Below, piece by piece: positions 8,587 through 15,436 of a stretch of 17,668 nucleotides of DNA. The notes under the pieces are model-generated. The model did not search any database, was not told the origin of the DNA, and saw nothing but the letters and a program-made list of their open reading frames with translations. The translations under genes and the position numbers were made by a program. Source of the stretch: Candidatus Thorarchaeota archaeon (lineage in GTDB: Archaea > Asgardarchaeota > Thorarchaeia > Thorarchaeales > Thorarchaeaceae); NCBI GenBank assembly GCA_004524595.1, contig SDOA01000087.1, forward strand, positions 1 to 17,668, in the 5' to 3' direction. How positions within the stretch are numbered: position 1 is the stretch's first letter; every line of letters begins with the position of its first letter.

Positions 8587-9046
8587 TCTCATAGATGATG
8601 GCGTCCTCACCATCGTAGTACTCTACGATTTTGTCGACCGCCATCATCCCTGCTTTCTCATACAGATGCCTTGCCCATCGATTACTCTCTTTTACTTCCA
8701 GCTCACAGGTTTCTAATCTTGATTCCATCATACTCCTAAGAGTTGTTTCTAATAGTTTCATACCATATCCTTTGCAGCGTTCGGGTTGATTAATTGCAAT
8801 ATTGAGAATGTGCCCACTATTTGCATCATAATCTTCTTCCCACACGATGTATCCTATGACCAGACTATTCTGAAACATTACATTCATACATATGATAATG
8901 TCATCATCAACTCGGAATCTTCCTCTATTCTTCGCAATTTGATAGAAGATGTCTTCCTCCCAAGGAGGTGAAAAACTACTCTCCTCTATCTCTACAATCC
9001 TCTCCACATCATCCAATCTAACTGGACGAATTGTAAGATCATTCAT
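8573..9046 (-). CDS. rimI: GNAT N-acetyltransferase, RimI/Naa10-like
   Basis: GNAT-fold enzymes of this group move an acetyl group from acetyl-CoA to a protein N-terminal amine; archaeal members (ArdI/Nat type) acetylate ribosomal and other protein N-termini. The 157 residues show the family signatures: IRPVRLDDVERIVEIEESSFSPPW at the N-terminus (typical RimI start with E..SF..PW), LNIAINQPERCKGYGMKLLE around 80-99 (acetyl-CoA pyrophosphate-binding R/Q-x-x-G-x-G/A loop, here RCKGYG), and LEVKESNRWARHLYEKAGM around 117-135 (E..N..A..LYEK.GF). GGAG at 9056-9059 precedes the ATG at a normal distance. It is the last gene of a three-gene minus-strand operon, 28 bases after the zinc-ribbon membrane gene, and overlaps the convergent 1300-residue gene by 14 bases. 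Substrate specificity cannot be read from sequence. Confidence 0.88.
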   Translation of the reverse strand: MNDLTIRPVRLDDVERIVEIEESSFSPPWEEDIFYQIAKNRGRFRVDDDIIICMNVMFQNSLVIGYIVWEEDYDANSGHILNIAINQPERCKGYGMKLLETTLRSMMESRLETCELEVKESNRWARHLYEKAGMMAVDKIVEYYDGEDAIIYEIIFE

Positions 9047-9074
9047 TTCTCATTCTCCAGATATCTGAATTGAC

Positions 9075-9437
9075 TCAATCGAGCGTTTGGTTTGATCTAA
9101 GTTCATTTCCACACACAGGACAATAAGTTGCATTTACCGGTATTGGATTTTTACAATATTCACAGTATGAACCAACGACCATGTATTCCTTATTTGGTTG
9201 GTCTTTAGAATCCAATCGGTTTACTATAGCTGGTAAGAAGAACATCATTACGAAGAAAATGATGAAGACCATTCCTAGAAGAACGTATGTAGAAAAATTT
9301 CCGGAAGACCCAAAAAAGAAGAATGGGAAGAAAAAGAAGAATCCGCTATCGATATTACTACTTGAGACTAGTACAAGTACAGTACCTAAAATGATGAAAA
9401 GGAATCCTATGATATAGAGATTAGGCGACCACTTCAC
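9075..9437 (-). CDS. Two-TM membrane protein with C-terminal zinc ribbon
   Basis: The 120 residues contain TM1 (about 7-26, LYIIGFLFIILGTVLVLV), a strikingly phenylalanine-rich segment at 33-42 (five F, one P, four F), TM2 (about 51-72) and a hydrophilic tail with a zinc ribbon C92-x2-C95-x10-C106-x2-C109 (CEYCKNPIPVNATYCPVCG). The start is GTG at 9437-9435, well placed after AGGAAGGA on the minus strand; the overlapping ATG two bases upstream reads straight into TGA. The first half recalls small archaeal two-helix membrane families such as DUF131, but I am not certain. It lies 19 bases after the CIA2-like gene and 28 before the acetyltransferase, so all three are probably co-transcribed. The zinc ribbon probably faces the cytoplasm and may recruit a partner to the membrane; function unknown. 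Confidence 0.82.
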   Translation of the reverse strand: MKWSPNLYIIGFLFIILGTVLVLVSSSNIDSGFFFFFPFFFFGSSGNFSTYVLLGMVFIIFFVMMFFLPAIVNRLDSKDQPNKEYMVVGSYCEYCKNPIPVNATYCPVCGNELRSNQTLD

Positions 9438-9456
9438 ATGTGATTCCTTCCTGATT

Positions 9457-9804
9457 TTATATCATCCCACGATTTTTCAGTTGCTCAATTATTTGATGAT
9501 ATTTGTTGTCATCAGAAATCATATCATTCACCTGAGTTTCGAGAGAGTGAGAACCTGGAATGAGATGTACTTTGATTTTACTGTCTGGATAAACAGATTC
9601 TAAACGATGACGTATCAGAATACCTATGAGACCTCCCATCGGACAATAAGGCACAGTTGGTTTGAACTGTACTTCGATTAAATCATCATTAACTTGAATG
9701 TATTCCTGTTTCACAATTGACATCTGAGGATCCGTAATTGAGATAGGATGTTCTGGATCCATCACTGGTTCTAATGCTTTGAACACTTCATTAATAGAGG
9801 TCAT
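9457..9804 (-). CDS. CIA2/MIP18-like (DUF59) Fe-S cluster assembly protein
   Basis: DUF59/MIP18 proteins take part in Fe-S cluster assembly or delivery (SufT in bacteria; CIA2 in the eukaryotic cytosolic targeting complex). The 115-residue product shows the eukaryote-like set: DPEHPISI (16-23), VQFKPTVPYCPM (45-56, with the reactive Cys54), LIGILIRHRLE (59-69), KVHLIPGSHSLETQVN (78-93) and a D-rich helix before the C-terminus. The chosen start is ATG 9804-9802, preceded by GGAGAG at 9810-9815 with five bases of spacing; an upstream in-frame TTG at 9822 would add six residues and place that site inside the gene. It heads a three-gene operon; a TATA-like TTATTAA on the minus strand near 9840-9846 fits its promoter. 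Bacterial-type SufT-like function is the alternative. Confidence 0.9.
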   Translation of the reverse strand: MTSINEVFKALEPVMDPEHPISITDPQMSIVKQEYIQVNDDLIEVQFKPTVPYCPMGGLIGILIRHRLESVYPDSKIKVHLIPGSHSLETQVNDMISDDNKYHQIIEQLKNRGMI

Positions 9805-9981
9805 CTTTGCTCTCCAAGTCAAAATCCCTTTTTTGTCTACTTAATAATCTATGGCTCAAGATAGACGTGCATGTTTGTAATCAATTCAGTTATAACGGAG
9901 ATAAGAAGGTATATCAACAAATTGACCAGTCTTAATGCATTTCTATGTAATAATGCAAGACATGGATTGTTCAATAATTTC

Positions 9982-10449
9982 ATGGGGGTATTGCAAATAT
10001 CATCAACTAAGAAAAAGCGAAGCAGGTACCTTTTCAAAATCACAGTAGTCGGCCCTGATGATAAGTTACTTGAAAAGGTACTTTCAACCTTTGACCCAGT
10101 TGTAGCTGTAGATGGAATACGGATTGGGTCCAGTGAATTTGATACAGACACCTCTGACATTCATGCAGTGTTTATGTCTCCAAAGCATTCAGCACTTGAT
10201 ATTCTTCTAACGCTCACCTACAAAGGTTCTAGTGCAGTTATTATTGTCTTGAAAGAACCCGATCCAGATATCGAAATTATCTACAGAAATGAGATTCGAG
10301 AAAATCTTGGATCTGGCATTCCAACACGAGTTCTTTCTGTCACATTGCCTCTTGATGAATTCGAGAAAAATGAGATACATCATATCTTCGATGAGGTAGT
10401 TGAGGAGATACTTGCAATGAAGGTCAAGACTTCGAAAAAAGAAAAATAG
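9982..10449 (+). CDS. Degenerate Ras/Rab-like small GTPase fold (pseudo-GTPase)
   Basis: From ATG 9982 the product has 155 residues. YLFKITVVGPDDKLLEKVL (16-34) looks like beta1 of a Ras-family domain, but the P-loop GxxxxGK[S/T] is shortened and lost. VDGIRIGSSEFDTDTSDIHAVF (43-64) matches the beta2-beta3/switch II region, with DTDTSD where DTAGQE is expected. LLTLTYKGSSAVIIVLKEPD (75-94) matches the 'YYRGA-xxIIVYDVTD' strand. No NKxD motif is visible after it, so GTP binding is unlikely. An in-frame ATG at 9871 would add 37 residues with no similarity to the fold and leave too little room for two divergent promoters; neither start has a good ribosome-binding site. A TATATC at 9910-9915 could serve the shorter form. 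It lies 64 bases before the polyproline-protein gene on the same strand. A scaffold or regulatory partner role is inferred. Confidence 0.75.
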   Translation: MGVLQISSTKKKRSRYLFKITVVGPDDKLLEKVLSTFDPVVAVDGIRIGSSEFDTDTSDIHAVFMSPKHSALDILLTLTYKGSSAVIIVLKEPDPDIEIIYRNEIRENLGSGIPTRVLSVTLPLDEFEKNEIHHIFDEVVEEILAMKVKTSKKEK

Positions 10450-10481
10450 AGAGTAGAAGTAGGTAAGACGGACGTAATCAA

Positions 10482-10500
10482 AACCCTTTTCTCAATTTTT
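10482..10500 (+). terminator. Pyrimidine/T-rich stretch between the pseudo-GTPase and polyproline genes
   Basis: After the stop at 10449 the plus strand is purine-rich and then becomes CCCTTTTCTCAATTTTT (about 10484-10500), a T-rich run of the kind that ends archaeal transcripts. It may separate the two genes partly, or terminate only some transcripts; the gap is just 64 bases, so co-transcription remains possible. Confidence 0.25.
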
Positions 10501-10513
10501 AATTCCTCAGAAC

Positions 10514-11596
10514 ATGGTGTCACCAGTGAGTTCTGATAATAAAAAATCTGACGAGTATTGGATGGGTGTACGTGATGCACTAAGAATGGTAGACAGTTTC
10601 AACAAGTGGGCGATGAGAAACTCCAGCCGTGCGAAGAGCTTGGAAGATTTCATCCATGACGGTCTTATTGCTGCTGCCAAAAGATGTGAATCTTGTCTGA
10701 GTGAGAAACTCGGATTGGCTTTCACTGCTGAAGATAGTGAAGACCAAGATTTTGATGAAATACCTGTTATGGAGGAGGAACCACAGGATTCTGAAATTAC
10801 ACCTGTTTTTGATGAACCATCCGAAAATGAGGATGAAGAACAAGATTTTGATAGTACACCAGAATATCCATTGGAAAAACCATCATACATGCATAAAGAA
10901 TCATCATATGAAATATCCGTTGAAGAAGAACCTTTTGAATCAGAATTGACAATTGACCGAGCTGAAGAGTTTGAGGATGAAACACCTTCAATTGATAGTG
11001 TTGAGCGGATTGATGACGAATCTCTAGATAGGATCGAGACGGAAGGACCTCCTCGAGACTTTACAACTGATTTTGTCTTGGTTGAACCAACTCCACTTTT
11101 TGTGGACGAACATGAAGAAGAATCAGTTTCATCTGAGGAATCTATCGAAACCAAAATGGATGAAGACGAAATGAAAATTGAGGTTGAACCTGATTCAGAA
11201 ATAGAAAGTAGCGACGTTCCTCCTTTTACTTGGTCTGATTATGAAACTGCAGTTACTCCTTCTGTCGAACTTGAACCTTCTGATTCTGAAAATGATATGC
11301 TACCACCTATGGATGATGAGATTGATGATGTTCTTTCGAATGACATCGAAATCACAGAGCCACCAGAACCTCCCAAGATTTGGAGTCCTTATGATGAATC
11401 TTCAATTAACGATGATGACGAATCATCTGATGAACTTGATGAAGATGAAACAGATGGTGAAGAATCAGAACCAAATGATAATGCTGATAACGAAATTGAC
11501 GTAAAAGGACCGCCCCCTCCGCCCCCACCTCCAGAGAGCGAGGAAGATGAGGAGGAAAGAAGGCGTAGGGCTAGAAGATTGTTCTTTGGAGCCTAA
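10514..11596 (+). CDS. Acidic, largely disordered protein with eight-proline run and basic tail
   Basis: The 360 residues begin with a compact helical domain (about 12-70: SDEYWMGVRDALRMVDSFNKWA ... containing C58 and C61), then about 260 residues of acidic low-complexity sequence (runs of E/D/S with scattered P, Y and W), ending in eight consecutive prolines (P333-P340, bases 11510-11533), an ESEEDEEE block and an arginine-rich hydrophobic end RRRRARRLFFGA. The prolines use all four codons, twice each, so the run is not a slipped DNA repeat. No signal peptide or membrane segment is seen. Polyproline runs bind profilin, SH3-like and WW-like modules, and Asgard archaea encode profilins that can bind polyproline; a link to actin/profilin is therefore possible but unproven. 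Its stop interlocks with that of the convergent E1-like gene (4-base overlap). Confidence 0.85.
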   Translation: MVSPVSSDNKKSDEYWMGVRDALRMVDSFNKWAMRNSSRAKSLEDFIHDGLIAAAKRCESCLSEKLGLAFTAEDSEDQDFDEIPVMEEEPQDSEITPVFDEPSENEDEEQDFDSTPEYPLEKPSYMHKESSYEISVEEEPFESELTIDRAEEFEDETPSIDSVERIDDESLDRIETEGPPRDFTTDFVLVEPTPLFVDEHEEESVSSEESIETKMDEDEMKIEVEPDSEIESSDVPPFTWSDYETAVTPSVELEPSDSENDMLPPMDDEIDDVLSNDIEITEPPEPPKIWSPYDESSINDDDESSDELDEDETDGEESEPNDNADNEIDVKGPPPPPPPPESEEDEEERRRRARRLFFGA

Positions 11597-12624
11597 TCCT
11601 TTATTTCCCGAATTAGTTGATAGAGTCGTACTGCATCATCTGCAGTTTTGACTCCCTTGACTATTGCACTTCCAGAGGACATCAATGTGATTTTTTCTTC
11701 TGAACTCACATTAATGATGATGAATCTACCTGCTTGAGTTACAGGATATGATTTTGATAACCTTAGAGAAATCTTTCCTAGGTCGATATTCTCCAACTTA
11801 GGAGGTGTAATATTAAAACTCATTGAGCAGAGCTTTTTCACATATAATCCCTCCTTTTTTTCTTCTAGAATCTCTCTCTGATTCGAACAGACAACGCATG
11901 TCTTAGATTGGCTTATGTCGAAGGTTTCGAAGCTCAAGGTATCCGAATCAATTGTCATAAGACGATTTGCAAGAAGTGGCTCTCTTCCTGTTGCTAGGAA
12001 CAAAGCTTCATTTACTTCAATTGACGCAGTGATTGCTAGCAAGGTTGGAGAAACTCCGATATTAGCACATGTATTCAGGGGGTTGTCCACTGCATCTCCC
12101 ATAATGCAATTGAAACAAGCAGTTTTTCCAGGGATAAATGTGGAGAGATTGGCGAAATACTCAACCGCCCCAGCAAAGATATAGGGAATACCAAGTCTTA
12201 GACTAGTTCTATTGACAATCTTTCGTGTTTCAAACGAATCGAGGCCATCAACGATGATATCTGCACCATGCAATAGATCTAGTGCATTCTCTTCCTCCAA
12301 TGAAATTGAATATGGCTCAAGTTCGACTTCAGGATTCTTTAATCCAAGGTTTGCAGCTGCAGCTTCTGCTTTCGGATACCCAATATCTACAGTATTGTAT
12401 ACTGTCTGTCGTTGAATATTAGATAGTTCAACAATATCTCTGTCAATTATCCTTATTTTCCCGAAACCGATAGCTGTTAACAACGTCAGAGCAGGGCTAC
12501 CAAGTCCTCCAGCTCCCACGACTGCAACAGTTGTATTCATGATTGATTCCATATCTTCTTCATGAATATTCCGAAGAGCTAAGAGTCTGGAATATCTATC
12601 ACGTTGATTTTCTGATAATTTCAT
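11593..12624 (-). CDS. E1-like adenylyltransferase, MoeB/ThiF/UbaA family
   Basis: E1-like enzymes adenylate the C-terminal glycine of a ubiquitin-fold protein (MoaD, ThiS, SAMP, Urm1) for sulfur transfer or protein conjugation. From ATG 12624-12622 the product has 343 residues. Visible are the nucleotide-binding GAGGLGSP (37-44), the acidic DRDIVE (61-66), NIQRQ with R72, YPKAEA with K85, DGLDSFETR (126-134), zinc-ligand pairs C170/C173 and C243/C246, and the conserved C186 in NTCANIGV. A C-terminal module (about 265-343, ending ITLMSSGSAIVKGVKTADDAVRLYQLI) resembles the tail of archaeal ThiF-family proteins; there is no rhodanese domain. An upstream in-frame start at 12708 would run through the divergent promoter and is rejected. 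No ubiquitin-like partner gene is seen in this window, so the pathway (molybdopterin, thiamine, tRNA thiolation or SAMP-type conjugation) cannot be fixed. Confidence 0.92.
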   Translation of the reverse strand: MKLSENQRDRYSRLLALRNIHEEDMESIMNTTVAVVGAGGLGSPALTLLTAIGFGKIRIIDRDIVELSNIQRQTVYNTVDIGYPKAEAAAANLGLKNPEVELEPYSISLEEENALDLLHGADIIVDGLDSFETRKIVNRTSLRLGIPYIFAGAVEYFANLSTFIPGKTACFNCIMGDAVDNPLNTCANIGVSPTLLAITASIEVNEALFLATGREPLLANRLMTIDSDTLSFETFDISQSKTCVVCSNQREILEEKKEGLYVKKLCSMSFNITPPKLENIDLGKISLRLSKSYPVTQAGRFIIINVSSEEKITLMSSGSAIVKGVKTADDAVRLYQLIREIKD

Positions 12625-12649
12625 TTCTACTACTTTACGAACAAAGCAT

Positions 12650-12661
12650 TCACTTAAAATC
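12650..12661. promoter_or_regulatory. Shared TATA-like element between divergent E1-like and DUF362 genes
   Basis: TTAAAATC (12654-12661) on the plus strand and GATTTTAAG (12661-12653) on the minus strand are both box A-like. The element lies almost midway between the divergent ATGs at 12624 and 12684, about 25-33 bases from each. That distance would make both messages leaderless or nearly so, consistent with the absence of a ribosome-binding site before either ATG. Confidence 0.4.
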
Positions 12662-12683
12662 TTGGACTTCTGTCCATACAACC

Positions 12684-13508
12684 ATGGAATATACAGCTGA
12701 AGTTGCAATTGGTCTTCGTAGAGACGTTAGAACTTCGCTTTCATATGCATTATCGAAGCTGACTAAACCTTTAGAGACTCCAAAAATACTAAAGTATGTA
12801 GTGGTAAAGCCTTCAATCTATGACCCTAAACTTGTTGGAAATACTAATCCTAACGTAGTAAAAGCTGTAATTTGCTCATTCAAATTCCTCGGCACTATCT
12901 ATGTTGTTGAAAGCGATAATCCATTAAGAAAGGCTTCTAATGCATTTACAGATTGTGGGTATGACAACCTTGCTGAGGAGAGAGTAAAACTGGTCAATCT
13001 CTCTGAAGAGCAAACAAAAAGAATTGAAATGCCCGGTCATTATTTTAGAGATCATCCAATTCCCATGCTTCTCCAAAACGGGTATGTTCTGATAAATGTG
13101 CCAACTGTGAAATTGGAACCAGAGAAAATCACAATTGGAGCAGGAATTAAGAATTTATTCGGACTTCTCCCTGAGGTTAACAAACGAAAATACCATGAGA
13201 GAATAGATGATGTTCTCATAGATCTCTTAACCATATTTCGCCCTCATCTTACAATTGTCGATCTTTCGAAAATTGTCATTGGGCATAGAGAAGACGGTAT
13301 AACTCGCGAGGCTGGTGCACTTCTGGTTGGAAAAGATCCTGTTGCTGTCGATGCTATCTGTGCAGATTTCTTTGGTATTGATCCCATGAATATTCCCCAT
13401 CTCAAGATGGCTTACGATTTGCACTTGGGAGAAGCTCTTGTTGATAGAATCAGAGTAATCGGTACTGAAGAACAAAAGGCCAAGTTATTCGAGCTTTGTC
13501 GACTTTGA
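12684..13508 (+). CDS. DUF362 domain protein
   Basis: The 274-residue product matches the DUF362 family by its strand-helix pattern and by short family-like stretches: VVKPSIY (about 40-46), the INVPTVKLEP region (about 138) followed by GIKNLFGLLP, the conserved LTIVDLS (about 190), and GKDPVAVDAICADFFGIDP (about 216-234), where DPVAVD is the most typical motif. Some family members carry a ferredoxin domain; none is present here and there are no CxxCxxC clusters. The biochemical role of DUF362 is not settled. ATG 12684 is chosen because an in-frame start at 12543 would lie inside the opposite gene; there is no ribosome-binding site and a TATA-like box about 25 bases upstream suggests leaderless translation. 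The aminotransferase gene follows on the same strand. Confidence 0.85.
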   Translation: MEYTAEVAIGLRRDVRTSLSYALSKLTKPLETPKILKYVVVKPSIYDPKLVGNTNPNVVKAVICSFKFLGTIYVVESDNPLRKASNAFTDCGYDNLAEERVKLVNLSEEQTKRIEMPGHYFRDHPIPMLLQNGYVLINVPTVKLEPEKITIGAGIKNLFGLLPEVNKRKYHERIDDVLIDLLTIFRPHLTIVDLSKIVIGHREDGITREAGALLVGKDPVAVDAICADFFGIDPMNIPHLKMAYDLHLGEALVDRIRVIGTEEQKAKLFELCRL

Positions 13509-13600
13509 CCAAACAGAAAGCATTTATCAAACAATGTTCCATCGCCTATCTCGACCACGGACATTGCGCGCCGTGCACTGGAATTTTGGGTGTGCCAGAT

Positions 13601-14767
13601 ATGGACTGGACTTCTCATACAATGGAACGAATCCCTGAGTCAGGTACTCTGAAAATGTTTGACTTGGCTCGGAGCTTAGAGAAACAAGGAAAGAAGGTTT
13701 ACCATTTTGAAGTAGGTCAACCTGATTTTCCAACTCCTGATAATATAGTGAATGCTGGAATAACGGCTCTGAAAAAAGGTCTTACAAGATATACTCCTGC
13801 TCGTGGTATTCCTCCTCTATTAGATGCCATCGAGGGGTTCTATAAGTCACGTGGAATTGATTTTGATGGAACAAAAAATGTCATCGTAACACCAGGTGCA
13901 AAAATGGCTTTGTTTCAAGGAATCTTAAGCACGATAGATGCTGGTGATGATGTTCTTCTATTGGCTCCTGCTTGGCCAACTTACAGAGTGATGATAAGAA
14001 CTGTAAATGCGAAACCTGTAGATGTGCATACAAATGGTGACTATACATTAAATGAAGAATTACTGAAAGATTGTATATCCAGAACAGTAAGTGCACTCAT
14101 CATTAACTCGCCAAATAATCCTACTGGCGGGGTATTAACTAAAGAGCAACTCAAACTAATACATGATCTTTCAGTAGATCATGACTTCGTCGTATTCTCT
14201 GATGAAATATACGAAGAACTGGTCTATGATGGCTACAAGCAAGCTTCAATGTTAGAAATCGACCCAGAGATGGAACACACTCTTGTAATCAACGGATTCT
14301 CTAAATCTTATGCAATGACCGGTTGGCGCCTTGGGTATGCTATTGGAAATGATGAAGAAATCTCAAACATGGCGAGAATTCAACAGAATACCACTTCTTG
14401 TGCAACATCCTTTGTTCAATATGCTGGGGTTGAAGCACTTACTGGAGACCAGAGTTCAATCGTTAAAATGACTGCAGAATATCAAAAGCGTAGGGATGAG
14501 ATTATACGTCTTTTCAACAACATTGAAGGTGTTTCCTGTTTGAATGCTATGGGTGCATTCTATGTCTTTCCCGATACTACAAAATATGGACTCAGCAGTA
14601 CGACACTTGCAGAGTTGATACTCAAAAAAGTAGGTATTTGTTGTACTCCTGGTGTAGCATTTGGCCAAAAATATGACAATCACTTGCGGTTTTCATATGC
14701 TACATCAATTGATGAGATACGAGAAGGAATGAACAAGCTTGCTGAGTTCCTCCCTACACTCCTATGA
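13601..14767 (+). CDS. Class I PLP-dependent aminotransferase (AspC-like)
   Basis: This fold-type I aminotransferase transfers an amino group between an amino acid and a 2-oxo acid using pyridoxal phosphate. The 388-residue product from ATG 13601 has the expected order: RIPESGTLKMFDLA, VGQPDFPTP, TRYTPARGIPPLL, TPGAKMAL, NSPNNPTGG (PLP/substrate binding), SDEIYEELVYDG, and FSKSYAMTGWRLGY with the Schiff-base lysine K235, then LRFSYATS with the carboxylate-binding arginine. The start is uncertain: ATG 13622 is also possible, and the frame is open back to a TTG at 13496 that overlaps the DUF362 stop by 13 bases. The extra stretch (with GHCAPCTGILG) is not typical of the family. GGGTG at 13588-13592 weakly supports 13601. 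Aspartate or aromatic substrates are most likely; specificity cannot be told from sequence. Confidence 0.93.
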   Translation: MDWTSHTMERIPESGTLKMFDLARSLEKQGKKVYHFEVGQPDFPTPDNIVNAGITALKKGLTRYTPARGIPPLLDAIEGFYKSRGIDFDGTKNVIVTPGAKMALFQGILSTIDAGDDVLLLAPAWPTYRVMIRTVNAKPVDVHTNGDYTLNEELLKDCISRTVSALIINSPNNPTGGVLTKEQLKLIHDLSVDHDFVVFSDEIYEELVYDGYKQASMLEIDPEMEHTLVINGFSKSYAMTGWRLGYAIGNDEEISNMARIQQNTTSCATSFVQYAGVEALTGDQSSIVKMTAEYQKRRDEIIRLFNNIEGVSCLNAMGAFYVFPDTTKYGLSSTTLAELILKKVGICCTPGVAFGQKYDNHLRFSYATSIDEIREGMNKLAEFLPTLL

Positions 14768-14811
14768 TGTGGATTCTAATTGAAGTAATCAACATAGCTA
14801 GAAATTGGTGA

Positions 14812-15426
14812 ATGATTTTGACACCTTCGACAGCATGTAGTAGATCTGACGAAAGCTGCCTACCACGTTTTGAATGTACCAGGTGCGGTTCCTGTTGTCG
14901 TGATAGGCAAATCTTGGTAACTGTGACTAGTAATGATATTATCCGTATTTCGAAAGCATTAGAGCTAATACCTAGCGAAATTCTGCGAGCTCTTGACTTC
15001 TATATTGTTGAACCCGGTACATCTCCTCCAGTTGGTCTTGAAAAAATCCCTTATATCACAACTGAGCGAGGACAGGCATATGTTGCGCTGAAAAAATTAG
15101 AAAATGGTGACTGTATTTTTCTAAAAGATAATGAATGTATGATCCATCCTGTTCGACCAAGGGTCTGTAAATCATTCCCTTTCGTCTTTAATGAGACCGA
15201 TGGTAAGAGGTCCTGGGGTCTTAGTGCGAAAAAAGAAATTTGTCCTGGATTAGGAAAAGGAGTGAGGATTTCTGCTAATGAGCTCGGTTCTTTAGCTATA
15301 GAAATTCTCCAGGATTTTGAAAACTATAGAAAATTTGCCGATTGGTGGAATAGTTCATCTACATCTTTTACGGCTCTAGCTTTCATCGATGAGGTTTTTT
15401 CAATTGGTCGAAGAATATCTAAGTAA
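14812..15426 (+). CDS. YkgJ-family CxxCxxCC cysteine-cluster protein
   Basis: The 204-residue protein has the YkgJ/UPF0153 signature C22-x2-C25-x2-C28-C29 (FECTRCGSCCR) followed by the family's second part: GDCIFLKDNECMIHPVRPRVCKSFPF (C101, C109, C119) and EICPGLG (C144). The cysteines are thought to bind a metal or Fe-S cluster; no activity is firmly established for the family. The reading ATGATTTTG offers ATG 14812 or TTG 14818. GGTGA ends immediately before the ATG, so its spacing suits the TTG better, but the difference is two residues. The gene follows the aminotransferase by 44 bases and is probably in the same transcript. Its stop is ten bases from that of the convergent paralogue pair, with an A+T-rich junction (TATATATTTATAATTTT) that may end transcripts from both sides. 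Confidence 0.88.
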   Translation: MILTPSTACSRSDESCLPRFECTRCGSCCRDRQILVTVTSNDIIRISKALELIPSEILRALDFYIVEPGTSPPVGLEKIPYITTERGQAYVALKKLENGDCIFLKDNECMIHPVRPRVCKSFPFVFNETDGKRSWGLSAKKEICPGLGKGVRISANELGSLAIEILQDFENYRKFADWWNSSSTSFTALAFIDEVFSIGRRISK

Positions 15427-15436
15427 TTCTATATAT

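Noticed and set aside
8462..8716. 84-codon plus-strand frame across the end of the giant gene and the acetyltransferase
   Set aside because: It overlaps two well-supported genes and has no ribosome-binding site.
9871..9981. Upstream ATG adding 37 residues to the pseudo-GTPase-like protein
   Set aside because: The extra residues do not belong to the fold, no ribosome-binding site is present, and it would leave under 70 bases for two divergent promoters; kept only as an alternative start.
10507..11154. 215-codon antisense frame very rich in serine
   Set aside because: It is the mirror of the GAA/GAT/GAT-rich acidic gene on the plus strand (antisense TTC/ATC/TCA codons), with no promoter or ribosome-binding site.
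10514..11596. Reading the polyproline protein as a WASP-like actin nucleation factor
   Set aside because: No WH2 motif or WASP-type central/acidic element is visible; only the proline run and acidity are shared.
12543..12683. Longer N-terminus for the DUF362 protein
   Set aside because: The added residues lie inside the opposite E1-like gene and do not resemble the family.
12625..12708. Longer N-terminus for the E1-like protein starting at 12708
   Set aside because: It would overlap the start of the divergent DUF362 gene and the shared promoter; the family begins at about MKLSENQRDRYSRLL.
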